Source: Chryseolinea serpens (GTDB taxonomy: Bacteria > Bacteroidota > Bacteroidia > Cytophagales > Cyclobacteriaceae). Taken from it: a stretch of 64,000 nucleotides of DNA. Where the stretch lies: positions 1,860,001-1,924,000 of the forward strand of contig NZ_FQWQ01000001.1 in NCBI RefSeq assembly GCF_900129725.1, read 5' to 3'. The notes below the pieces were generated by a model. The model was not told the DNA's origin and did no database searches. It saw only the letters and a list, made by a program, of their open reading frames with translations. Of the stretch, positions 9,448 through 17,534 are shown piece after piece; within the stretch, counting starts at the first letter, position 1; the number at the start of each line of letters is the position of its first letter. The position numbers and the translations under genes are program-made.

Positions 9448-9976
9448 AGAGGGTTTTAGGGATTGCTGTAAACAACTGGCAATCTGAAATTTTTTGCGAG
9501 AAGTTCAAGGGGTCCGGGGTTTAATCACCAAAAAAAACGATGCCGGTGAATGAAAATCCTGTTTTCAGGGGATGCGGGTTGAGCGGCTTCGGAGCGTGGA
9601 TTTATGAGGTGTTGAGAAATTAAAAAGTGTAACATCAGGGTTATCACGGAGAATGGTTTGGGTGGGCAGTTTGGTGAAGCGGCAAACGGCGTGTAGCATA
9701 GGGGTTGCAACGATTGCGGAACGGGTGTATTGTGTCTATCGTTGGGAATGTCTTTGCGGGTCGTGACGCTTGGGTGTGTGGGGATGCTGAAAGGGATTTG
9801 TTGGTGGGACACCAACAAATGGGTGATCTGTGTCTTGGAATGGAGGGCAAAGCGGTGGGTGCGCGTCTATGGTTGGACTTGGATGGCGTCGGCATGAAGA
9901 GATCACTCAGCGTGAGGCATGAAAGTATATATCGTAAAACGTGAACATAGTTCGCATTTGCGTCGTTTTCCTTGTA
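9448..9976. other. Intergenic region, no convincing gene
   Basis: This divergent spacer separates the glycosidase cluster from the desaturase. Short open frames on both strands (for example 9525-9818 and 9644-9895 on minus, 9705-9944 on plus) have low-complexity composition and no recognisable domain, so I do not call them. The one clear structure is the inverted repeat at 9796-9820. Confidence 0.6.
9796..9820. repeat. Perfect 11-bp inverted repeat
   Basis: ATTTGTTGGTG, a 3-bp centre GGA, then CACCAACAAAT. It lies 157 bp upstream of the preferred desaturase start and could be an operator or a cruciform/hairpin; there is no T-run to make it a terminator. Confidence 0.55.
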
Positions 9977-11059
9977 ATGGGATCGCTCAATTTGAAATAC
10001 TCCTTTAAGGGAGGGAATGGCACGTTTTATAAATTACTGAAGGAAAAGGTCGATGATTACTTTACGGTGTCAAAACTTCATCCTGCCGGCAATGGGAAGT
10101 TGTATGTGAAAAGTGCCTTGCAGGTGCTCTCTTCGATGATTCTGTACGTCGTTCTGGTTTTCTTTACTCCGATCGCCCCCATCGCTTTGTTGCTTTGTGT
10201 CGCGTTGGGTGTGAACCTGGCGTTGATCGGATTCAATGTGATGCATGAAGGCGGGCACCAGGCATTTTCTTCGAATGCGCGAATGAACAGCATTTCGGCA
10301 TATTTCCTGAATGTGTTGGGAGGGATCTCGTATTACTGGAAGATCAAGCACAATATCAACCATCATACCTACACCAATGTAGACGGCATGGACTCCGATA
10401 TCGATGTGAAGCCTTTCATGCGGCTTCATGCCGATCAGCCGCTTCATGGATATCATCGTTTCCAACACCTCTATTGGGTGGTGTTGTATGGTGTTTCGTA
10501 CCTGGCGTGGATCTTTTATGAAGACTTTGTCAAGTATTTCAGTGGCAAAGTGTCTGTGACGGGTGAGCAGAAAGCTTTGGCAGCGAGAGAACATGTTGTT
10601 TTCTGGGCCACGAAGGTCATTTACCTGGGCGTCTACGGGTTTATCCCGATTTTGATGGTAGGTTGGTTGTGGTGGCTGTTGGGATTTCTGACGATCACGA
10701 TCACTTGCGGTTTGGTGATCAGCGTGGTGTTCCAATTGGCGCACGTGGTGGAGGGAACGCATTTTCACTCCATAAGGGGAGTTCAAACGGACGGTGTGCA
10801 GGAATGGGCCATTCACCAGGTGGAGTCGACAGCAAACTTCGGCACGTCCAGCAAGTCGCTGCACTGGTTGCTGGGGGGATTGAATTTTCAGATCGAGCAT
10901 CATTTGTTCCCGAGGATCAGTCATATTCACTATCCGGCCATCAGCCGCCTGGTGCGCGATGCGTGCAGGGAGGCCGGTATCGTCTACAATGAACACACTT
11001 CGCTTTGGAAGGCCCTGGGCTCGCATTTGCAATACTTGTGGCGACTGGGCAGGGCCTAA
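9977..11059 (+). CDS. Membrane fatty acid desaturase (acyl-CoA/acyl-lipid type)
   Basis: This integral-membrane di-iron enzyme inserts double bonds into fatty acyl chains. From the preferred start (MGSLNLKYSF) the 360-residue protein has three histidine boxes: HEGGH at 90-94, HNINHH at 125-130, and QIEHH ending at 309. Hydrophobic segments flank the boxes. The upstream in-frame ATG at 9941 would add MNIVRICVVFLV, which does not fit the usual soluble N-terminus of the family, so I start at 9977. It is a single gene with its own promoter region and is not linked to other lipid genes. Confidence 0.9.
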   Translation: MGSLNLKYSFKGGNGTFYKLLKEKVDDYFTVSKLHPAGNGKLYVKSALQVLSSMILYVVLVFFTPIAPIALLLCVALGVNLALIGFNVMHEGGHQAFSSNARMNSISAYFLNVLGGISYYWKIKHNINHHTYTNVDGMDSDIDVKPFMRLHADQPLHGYHRFQHLYWVVLYGVSYLAWIFYEDFVKYFSGKVSVTGEQKALAAREHVVFWATKVIYLGVYGFIPILMVGWLWWLLGFLTITITCGLVISVVFQLAHVVEGTHFHSIRGVQTDGVQEWAIHQVESTANFGTSSKSLHWLLGGLNFQIEHHLFPRISHIHYPAISRLVRDACREAGIVYNEHTSLWKALGSHLQYLWRLGRA

Positions 11060-11269
11060 AAACGATGGAATCGCGGTATTTGAGACAAAACCCACAAAGA
11101 AACCGGCGATGCAGGTATGTCCATTTTAAATGACTACCTTGCACGAAATTACGACTGCGTTATCTTCTCTCCCCCTTCCATTTTAGATAATCCATTTGCA
11201 TTTATGGCCTTTTGGGAGTCACCCGTTGACTTGGGGCAACTAGTATTTATTATTCACTAATCCATACAC

Positions 11270-12136
11270 ATGAGACAACTAAAGATCAGCAAGCAGATTA
11301 CCAACCGGGAAAGTCAGTCCCTGGACAAGTATTTACAAGAAATTGGAAAGGTTGAATTGATCAGTGCTGAGGTTGAAGTTGAACTAGCCAAGCGCATCCG
11401 CGAGGGTGACCAGATGGCGATGGAGAAATTGACGAAAGCCAATCTCCGCTTTGTGGTTTCGGTTGCCAAACAGTATCAGAACTCTGGCCTCACGCTGGGT
11501 GACTTGATCAATGAAGGTAATTTGGGCTTGATCAAAGCCGCGCAACGGTTTGATGAGACGCGTGGTTTCAAATTCATTTCCTATGCCGTTTGGTGGATCC
11601 GTCAGTCGATCATGCAGGCCTTGGCGGAGCAGTCGCGCATTGTGCGCCTCCCTTTGAACCGTGTGAGCTCGCTGAATAAAATATCGAAGACCTTTTCGGA
11701 CCTGGAGCAGAAATTTCAACGCGAACCTTTGCCGGAGGAAATGGCCGAGGTGATCGGGGTTTCTACGCAGGACGTGCAGGATAATTTGAAAGTCGCAGGC
11801 CGCCATGTGTCGATGGACGCACCGTTTGCGCAAGGAGAAGACAACAACAGCCTGCTCGATGTGTTGAGCGATTCCAATGAAGCGCGGCCGGATGCCCGGT
11901 TGCTGTCGGATTCGCTTATTGAAGAAGTTCAGCGCGCACTTTCAACGTTGCCCGCCCGCGAATCGGAAGTGCTGGGAATGTACTTTGGGTTGAACAGCAC
12001 CGAAGCGATGACGCTCGAGGAAATTGGCGAGAAGTTCAATCTGACACGTGAACGCGTGCGTCAGATCAAGGAGAAAGCCACTCGTCGATTGAAAAATGCG
12101 GCGAGAAGCAAAACATTGAAGTCATACCTGGGTTAA
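11270..12136 (+). CDS. rpoD: Primary RNA polymerase sigma factor (RpoD/SigA family)
   Basis: The 288-residue protein is the size of the Bacteroidota housekeeping sigma factor, which lacks region 1.1. It begins [20 protein letters not shown], continues with region 1.2, then region 2 ([39 protein letters not shown]), region 3 ([19 protein letters not shown]) and region 4 with the helix-turn-helix [20 protein letters not shown]. It directs core polymerase to TAnnTTTG promoters. It stands alone; a cold-shock gene follows 47 bp later on the same strand and may be read through. Confidence 0.96.
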   Translation: MRQLKISKQITNRESQSLDKYLQEIGKVELISAEVEVELAKRIREGDQMAMEKLTKANLRFVVSVAKQYQNSGLTLGDLINEGNLGLIKAAQRFDETRGFKFISYAVWWIRQSIMQALAEQSRIVRLPLNRVSSLNKISKTFSDLEQKFQREPLPEEMAEVIGVSTQDVQDNLKVAGRHVSMDAPFAQGEDNNSLLDVLSDSNEARPDARLLSDSLIEEVQRALSTLPARESEVLGMYFGLNSTEAMTLEEIGEKFNLTRERVRQIKEKATRRLKNAARSKTLKSYLG

Positions 12137-12183
12137 TACCGGTGTGAACACTATTTGAAAACAATTTAATACAATAAACAATA

Positions 12184-12375
12184 ATGCAAGGAACAGTAAA
12201 ATTTTTTAATGAAACCAAAGGTTTTGGATTTATTACCCCGTCAGACTCTAGCGAAGACATTTTTGTACACGTTTCGGGACTTGTTGATGAGATCCGTGAA
12301 AACGATCAGGTTCAATACGAAGAAGAAAGAGGTAGAAAAGGGATGAATGCCGTGAACGTTACTTTATTGAACTAA
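12184..12375 (+). CDS. Cold-shock domain protein
   Basis: The 63-residue single cold-shock domain binds single-stranded RNA or DNA. RNP1 (KGFGFI, residues 12-17) and RNP2 (DIFVHVS, 25-31) are intact. The length is typical of CspA-family proteins in Bacteroidota. It lies 47 bp after rpoD and ends just before a strong terminator. Confidence 0.95.
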   Translation: MQGTVKFFNETKGFGFITPSDSSEDIFVHVSGLVDEIRENDQVQYEEERGRKGMNAVNVTLLN

Positions 12376-12398
12376 TTCAGAGTTTTATATAGTATTGG

Positions 12399-12430
12399 TA
12401 GACCACTCGAAAGGGTGGTCTATTTTTTTT
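12399..12430 (+). terminator. Rho-independent terminator after the cold-shock gene
   Basis: TAGACCAC pairs with GTGGTCTA (12399-12406 with 12415-12422) around TCGAAAGG, followed by a T8 run. Confidence 0.93.
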
Positions 12431-12452
12431 GTAATCCTGGTCGGAAAATCAT

Positions 12453-12530
12453 TTTGAACCGCAGAGGCGCAAAGGACGCAGAGGAAAGGCAAAGCTCTTC
12501 TTTGCGTCCTTTGCGCCTCTGCGGTTCAAA
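12453..12530. repeat. Long palindromic interspersed repeat, copy 1
   Basis: Two perfectly complementary 28-bp arms (12453-12480 and 12503-12530) contain GAACCGCAGAGGCGCAAAGG and its complement, with a 22-bp centre. A second copy with nearly the same arms lies at 59832-59914. Both sit between convergent genes, so each may act as a two-way transcription stop or be a miniature mobile element. Confidence 0.9.
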
Positions 12531-12536
12531 TGTATT

Positions 12537-13349
12537 TCAGGCAACCGCTTTCCGCAGCACGAACCGGTAATATTGACGCACGCCATCTTTAAGCGTGGTA
12601 TGAAAGGGGGACCCTACAATGCCTGCAAATTCACCGAAGAGCTTTTGCCACTTCGCGGGGATCAACTTGCGGATCATCTCCTTTTTCGTTTCGTCTTCCG
12701 CCTCGATGGCACTGATCACATTCGCGCTGATATTTTCTTCCTCGACACACTCCATCCCAGCGGTCTGGAGTTGATCCTTGAAAATCCTCATGTTTTCGAC
12801 AGAGTTTCTAAAATCGACCAGCAACAAATAGCCACCGGGCTTTAACACGCGCTTTACTTCAGACAAAAACGTCGGAACACAACCATAGCCGTGGCAGGAC
12901 TCTACGTTAATGACCACGTCGATCGAATTGTCGACGAGAGGAATGGCTTCGGCGCTGCCCTGGATGAATTTCAGATTGGGCGCGACGTGGATTTTGTTGG
13001 CAAGGGTCACGGCGCTGCCGGCGATGTCCATGCCGGTGTAGAAAGCGGGCTTCAGCGAACGCACGATGTATTCGGCTCCACCTCCCCGGCCGCTGCCGAC
13101 TTCCAACAATTGTTTGCCTTCTATATTCGTTTTCGACGCCAGGTAATGATACATCTGCATGGAATAGCGTTGGCGGGTGGTCGCGTGAACATCGATGCCA
13201 TGCTCGCCGTCCTTGGGAACGTAGCCGTAGTTCATGAAATGCCAGTCGGAAGCGGGAATATACTTGGCGAGTGCCTCATAGGTGATGCGCGCATTCAGGC
13301 GCTTGAACCATGCATAGCCCTTGAGCATGCGAATTATGCGATTGATCAT
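12537..13349 (-). CDS. Class I SAM-dependent methyltransferase
   Basis: The 270-residue protein has the SAM-binding motif I LLEVGSGRGG at residues 81-90, the acidic GMDIAG of motif II, and the post-motif LKFIQGSAEAIPLVDNSIDVVINVES. The glycine-rich LEVGSGRGGG is shared with actinobacterial methyltransferases of the phthiotriol/lipid type, suggesting a hydrophobic or lipid-like acceptor, but the substrate cannot be read from sequence. The gene stands alone, convergent with the cold-shock gene across the long palindromic repeat. Confidence 0.85.
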   Translation of the reverse strand: MINRIIRMLKGYAWFKRLNARITYEALAKYIPASDWHFMNYGYVPKDGEHGIDVHATTRQRYSMQMYHYLASKTNIEGKQLLEVGSGRGGGAEYIVRSLKPAFYTGMDIAGSAVTLANKIHVAPNLKFIQGSAEAIPLVDNSIDVVINVESCHGYGCVPTFLSEVKRVLKPGGYLLLVDFRNSVENMRIFKDQLQTAGMECVEEENISANVISAIEAEDETKKEMIRKLIPAKWQKLFGEFAGIVGSPFHTTLKDGVRQYYRFVLRKAVA

Positions 13350-14015
13350 TTAGGTGTTAGGTTATAGTTCTAAAAAAAAATTATCGATCCATAGCCTTTC
13401 TCATGCAGCGGCATGCAAAGGCTATTAGCCAGTCTTATGAAGTACGGTGAGGGAATGGTGGACGAGATGGCTCTGTGTTCTTTCTATCCAGGATTGGCTC
13501 AACGCAAGTTGACGGTGTGATGACGGCGCTGCTCCATGACGCTTTTTAAGGCGGCGCTTACATTTCGTGAGAAAGTGATCATGGGGAGAGGAACACGATC
13601 GAATCGTCTTGCTAATGACGAAACACCAAGATGGTGTTATTTCATGACAATTCCTATTTGATTCCGGGAATACCCCGAAACCCAAAGCCATTGGTCGGGG
13701 TTTAAATTGAACAATCATTTAATATTATCATCCATCATCAAATGATCTTGTCCAGGTGAAAAAGAAACAAGGAAATCAGATCGCTGAAAGCTTGTTGCAA
13801 CAATCAAGACCCGTGGATAGGCAATGAACACGATTTAAAAATTCACGCTTTTTTAATCGATCATCCAAAATAGAAAATCGTATAATCCGTTTCAGGAACT
13901 AAGCAGTGAGCGGGAAACACATGGGATGGGTCGGTTTGGGATGGACGGGATAGAACACGTTTCCGCTTTGCCTTGTTGCTTTTGTTTGACGACATAAACC
14001 CCAAACAGCGGAACC
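13350..14015. other. Intergenic region, no convincing gene
   Basis: This 666-bp divergent spacer is AT-richer than its neighbours. A stem-loop at 13391-13425 (ATAGCCTTT with AAAGGCTAT, plus an inner ATGC/GCAT helix) precedes an A-run at 13372-13380, so on the minus strand it resembles a weak terminator or leader hairpin ahead of the methyltransferase. The open frame 13425-13718 (minus) has no domain or plausible composition. I see no RNA gene. Confidence 0.55.
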
Positions 14016-14945
14016 ATGAAAGACTCTGTCGCAGAAATGCCCTCACACCCCTCTTTCCGACCAGGAAGACGTATCGGCAAGTTCTTAAGAGCGCCGTTCC
14101 CCTACTATCTGAACGACGACCGGAAAAATACCTTTCTCATCGCGGGCATCGCACTGTTTGTGCTCGTTTTTATGATGGTCTTTACACCCTATTCGGCAAA
14201 GATCTTCCTGGTGAGCGCCATCGTCTTTGTCGTGATGTGGAGCAGTGTGGTGCTTCTCCCCAAGGTATTCCCCGCCACCTTCGACCCTGCAAGCTGGACC
14301 GTGGGCAAATACATTGTGTTCTCATTGTGGCAACTGTTGATGGATGGTTTTTTTATCGCCGTGGCGCTCGAATTGCTAAACATTCACCCCACGATGCCCT
14401 TTGTACAAAAACTCTTGCACATCTATCCCAACGTATTGAGCCAGGCCGTCATCCCCCTGGCGATCGGCACCCTCCTGCTCCGGAACAATGTCCTGCAGGA
14501 AAATTTGCGTCATGCCATGAAGGCCAACCAGGAGTTGGAGAAGATCCGGGTGATCCGGGAAGATGTGGAACAGGTCCATCCCAACCGGGTGACCATTTAT
14601 TCGGATACCCGGGAATCGCTGCAGTTTCTTTTTTCGAATCTCCTGTATGTGGAAGCCAGCGAAAACTACTCCACGCTGTATTGGAAGAACGGGCCGGCCA
14701 TCGAGAACCGGATGCTGCGGATCAACCTGAAGAATGTGGAGAGCCAGTTGGACAATCATTTTACGATCCGTTGCCACCGGTCGTTCCTGGTCAACATCAA
14801 CGCCATCGCGCACGTGACGGGGAATGCCAATGGGTATAAGCTGGCCATCAAGGGCACGGGAGTCACCATTCCAGTGTCGCGATCGAAGGGGAAAGAGGTG
14901 ATGGAGCGGATCGAACAGCTCCGGAACGTGTTTGAGCTCAATTAG
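14016..14945 (+). CDS. Membrane-anchored LytTR-family transcriptional regulator
   Basis: The 309-residue protein has four predicted membrane helices (about 40-56, 63-81, 98-120, 138-156), a short coiled segment at 158-182, then a LytTR DNA-binding domain from about 192 to 300 (LLYVEASENYSTLYW, FTIRCHRSFLVNINAI, IPVSRSKGKEV). It lacks a receiver domain, so it probably senses something in the membrane directly. The TonB receptor gene starts 138 bp downstream, and a 9-bp direct repeat in the spacer could be its binding site. Confidence 0.9.
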   Translation: MKDSVAEMPSHPSFRPGRRIGKFLRAPFPYYLNDDRKNTFLIAGIALFVLVFMMVFTPYSAKIFLVSAIVFVVMWSSVVLLPKVFPATFDPASWTVGKYIVFSLWQLLMDGFFIAVALELLNIHPTMPFVQKLLHIYPNVLSQAVIPLAIGTLLLRNNVLQENLRHAMKANQELEKIRVIREDVEQVHPNRVTIYSDTRESLQFLFSNLLYVEASENYSTLYWKNGPAIENRMLRINLKNVESQLDNHFTIRCHRSFLVNINAIAHVTGNANGYKLAIKGTGVTIPVSRSKGKEVMERIEQLRNVFELN

Positions 14946-14972
14946 TCATTCGTCACAAGGGGCAGTCATTCG
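14944..14972. promoter_or_regulatory. Direct repeat, candidate LytTR binding site
   Basis: AGTCATTCG occurs at 14944-14952 and again at 14964-14972, a 20-bp period. LytTR regulators typically bind two 9-bp direct repeats about two helical turns apart. The first copy overlaps the stop codon of the LytTR gene and both lie upstream of the receptor gene. Confidence 0.5.
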
Positions 14973-15083
14973 CACCAGACTTTTGTCGTTGGTCACTAAT
15001 TCATCCCCGCTCGTTACAAACGTCCATTTTTTTTAGCCGCGACTTTCTGTTTTGCGCTAGAAGTTAAAAACAACTTCTTACGC

Positions 15084-17507
15084 ATGAATCCCCATATCTC
15101 CCCCAAATTATCCTTTAGCGCTTTATTGTTTTTTATGCTGCTGGCAGGCCTTGCGCCGGCGAGACTTTATGCACAGTCCACCCAAACCCTGAGGGGAACC
15201 GTGGTGGACGGGGTGAGCAACACTCCCCTGGTTGGTGTTACGGTGATCGTTGTGAGTCCCGGCAATACGCTTTTGGGTAGCACGACCAATGCCGACGGAC
15301 ACTTCCGGATCGACGGCGTGCCGACAGGAAGACAAACCCTCCGCGTGACCTACGTCGGCTACGAAGAACAAACGATCCCCAACATTGTGGTAACGGCCGG
15401 CAAGGAGGTGGTGCTGAACCTGAGCCTGACCGAAAGCATCAGTCAACTGGAAGAAGTGGTGGTGACGGGCGACAGCCGCGACGACAAGACCGCCACCAAC
15501 AACGAGAACACCGCGGTGAGCGCCAGGTCATTTAACGTGGACGACACCAAGCGCTATGCCGGCGCCATCGGCGATCCCTCGCGCATGGCCGCCAACTTTG
15601 CGGGCGTGTCCGGTGGCAACGACAGTCGCAACGACATCGTGGTGCGGGGCAATTCGCCCACCGGCATGTTGTGGCAGATGGAAGGGCTCAACATACCTAA
15701 CCCCAACCATTTCGGCTCGGTGGGGAGCACGGGCGGGCCGGTGAGCATCCTGAACAACAACAACCTCGACAAGTCCGATTTTATGACCAGCGCCTTCCCG
15801 GCCCAATATGGCAATGCAACGGCCGGGGTATTCGATCTGCGCCTTCGCGACGGCAACAACGAGAAACGGGAACTCCTCGCCCAGGTGGGATTTAATGGGT
15901 TTGAACTTGGCGCGGAGGGACCGTTCTCAAAAAAATCGGAAGCGTCCTACGTGGCCAACTACCGGTATTCTACGTTGGGTGTTTTTCAGGCACTCGGCAT
16001 TCAATTTGGAACCGGTTCCAACACGCCGGACTACCAGGATCTCAATTTCAAGGTGAGCGTGCCCACGGCCAATGGCGGGAAATGGACCTTGTTCGGCATT
16101 GGCGGCTCCAGCAAGATCGACCTGTTGGGAAGCGAGGCCGACCTGGACAAAGGCTCCAACAACCTGTATGGAAGCGAGAACAACGATTCCTTTACAAAAT
16201 ATCAAACCGGTGTGGTGGGCGCTAACTATGAAAAAACCATCGCCAATACGTATATGCGGATCACCGCCGGCGTGAGTGGCACGGGCGAAAACGTGTCGTC
16301 CGATTCGCTGGTCCGCAACAGTGAAAACGAAGTGATCGATCGCTACCTGCGGGTGGAGAACCACCTGAACACGCAAAAATATTCGTTAAACTTTTTGACG
16401 CGGACAAAATTCAACGCCAAAAACAGTCTCACGTCCGGTTTCTATATCGACAACACGCATTTCGATCTCTATAGCCACGACGTCTACGCCAATGTACAAC
16501 GCGACACGGTGCGGTTGGATGTGAAAGACCGCACAACCCTTTATCAATTTTACAGCACCTGGAAGCATCGTTTCAATCCGCACCTGGTGCTGAATGCCGG
16601 GCTCCATGCGCAATACTATTCGCTGAATGGGCAATGGGCCTTGGAGCCGAGGACGAGCTTGCAGTACATTATCAATGGAAGCCATTCGCTCAGCGTCGGC
16701 TATGGCATTCACAACCAAATCCAAAGCATCACCACCAATTTCATCCAAACAAAAACGGCCAGCGGCGAGATGCTGCTCACCAACAAAGATCTTGACTTCA
16801 CGACGAGCCGGCACCTGGTGTTGAGCTATGATTGGAATATTTCGTCGAAGGTGAGGTTCAAAGTGGAAAGCTATTATCAAACGCTTTCAAATGTTCCCGT
16901 GGAGCAGATGCCGTCGTCATTTTCGGCGATCAACACCGGGATGTCCTTTGGCATTTCCAGTGCCGACAGTTTGGTGAATCAAGGGACAGGGAGAAACTAC
17001 GGGCTGGAGTTTACGTTGGAACGATTCTTTAGGGATGGTTATTATTTCTTGTTCACCACTTCCCTGTTCGATTCCCAGTACAAAGGCAGCGACGGTGTTT
17101 GGAGGAATACGGCCTACAACACGAAATACGTTTTCAATGCTTTGGCAGGCAAGGAATGGCGCGTGGGCAAAAGGAACGATTTCTTTTCCGTCAACTTAAA
17201 AGTAACGACGGTGGGCGGGAAGCCGCTGACGCCGATCGATTTTGAAACATCACAACGCTATGGCAAGACGGTCTACAAGGACAGCGAAGCCTTTAGTGAC
17301 CGGCAAACACCTTACTTCCGAACGGACCTGCGGTTCTCTTATCGCAAAGAATATAAACACAGCACCATGGAAGTCGCCTTGGATCTGCAGAACCTGACCA
17401 ACAACAAAAACATCTTCACCCAGAACTACAATCCGCGGACAAACTCCATTGTGACGGTGTATCAGCAATCGTTCTTCCCGGTTCCTTATTTTAAACTTAC
17501 ATTTTGA
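15084..17507 (+). CDS. TonB-dependent outer-membrane receptor
   Basis: The 807-residue protein has a signal peptide (cleavage near residue 31, RLYAQ), a CarboxypepD_reg-like beta domain (about 36-120, LRGTVVDGVSNTPLVGVTV), a plug domain (about 140-255, IVVRGNSPTGMLWQMEG), and a long beta-barrel ending in the aromatic-rich PYFKLTF. It imports a ligand across the outer membrane using TonB energy; the ligand is not evident. No SusD partner is adjacent, so it is not a classical SusC. The LytTR regulator immediately upstream probably controls it. Confidence 0.9.
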   Translation: MNPHISPKLSFSALLFFMLLAGLAPARLYAQSTQTLRGTVVDGVSNTPLVGVTVIVVSPGNTLLGSTTNADGHFRIDGVPTGRQTLRVTYVGYEEQTIPNIVVTAGKEVVLNLSLTESISQLEEVVVTGDSRDDKTATNNENTAVSARSFNVDDTKRYAGAIGDPSRMAANFAGVSGGNDSRNDIVVRGNSPTGMLWQMEGLNIPNPNHFGSVGSTGGPVSILNNNNLDKSDFMTSAFPAQYGNATAGVFDLRLRDGNNEKRELLAQVGFNGFELGAEGPFSKKSEASYVANYRYSTLGVFQALGIQFGTGSNTPDYQDLNFKVSVPTANGGKWTLFGIGGSSKIDLLGSEADLDKGSNNLYGSENNDSFTKYQTGVVGANYEKTIANTYMRITAGVSGTGENVSSDSLVRNSENEVIDRYLRVENHLNTQKYSLNFLTRTKFNAKNSLTSGFYIDNTHFDLYSHDVYANVQRDTVRLDVKDRTTLYQFYSTWKHRFNPHLVLNAGLHAQYYSLNGQWALEPRTSLQYIINGSHSLSVGYGIHNQIQSITTNFIQTKTASGEMLLTNKDLDFTTSRHLVLSYDWNISSKVRFKVESYYQTLSNVPVEQMPSSFSAINTGMSFGISSADSLVNQGTGRNYGLEFTLERFFRDGYYFLFTTSLFDSQYKGSDGVWRNTAYNTKYVFNALAGKEWRVGKRNDFFSVNLKVTTVGGKPLTPIDFETSQRYGKTVYKDSEAFSDRQTPYFRTDLRFSYRKEYKHSTMEVALDLQNLTNNKNIFTQNYNPRTNSIVTVYQQSFFPVPYFKLTF

Positions 17508-17534
17508 AAAATGTACACCGCAAGATCCTGGCAA

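Noticed and set aside
13425-13718. 97-residue leftward frame upstream of the LytTR gene
   Set aside because: No domain, odd composition and no operon context.
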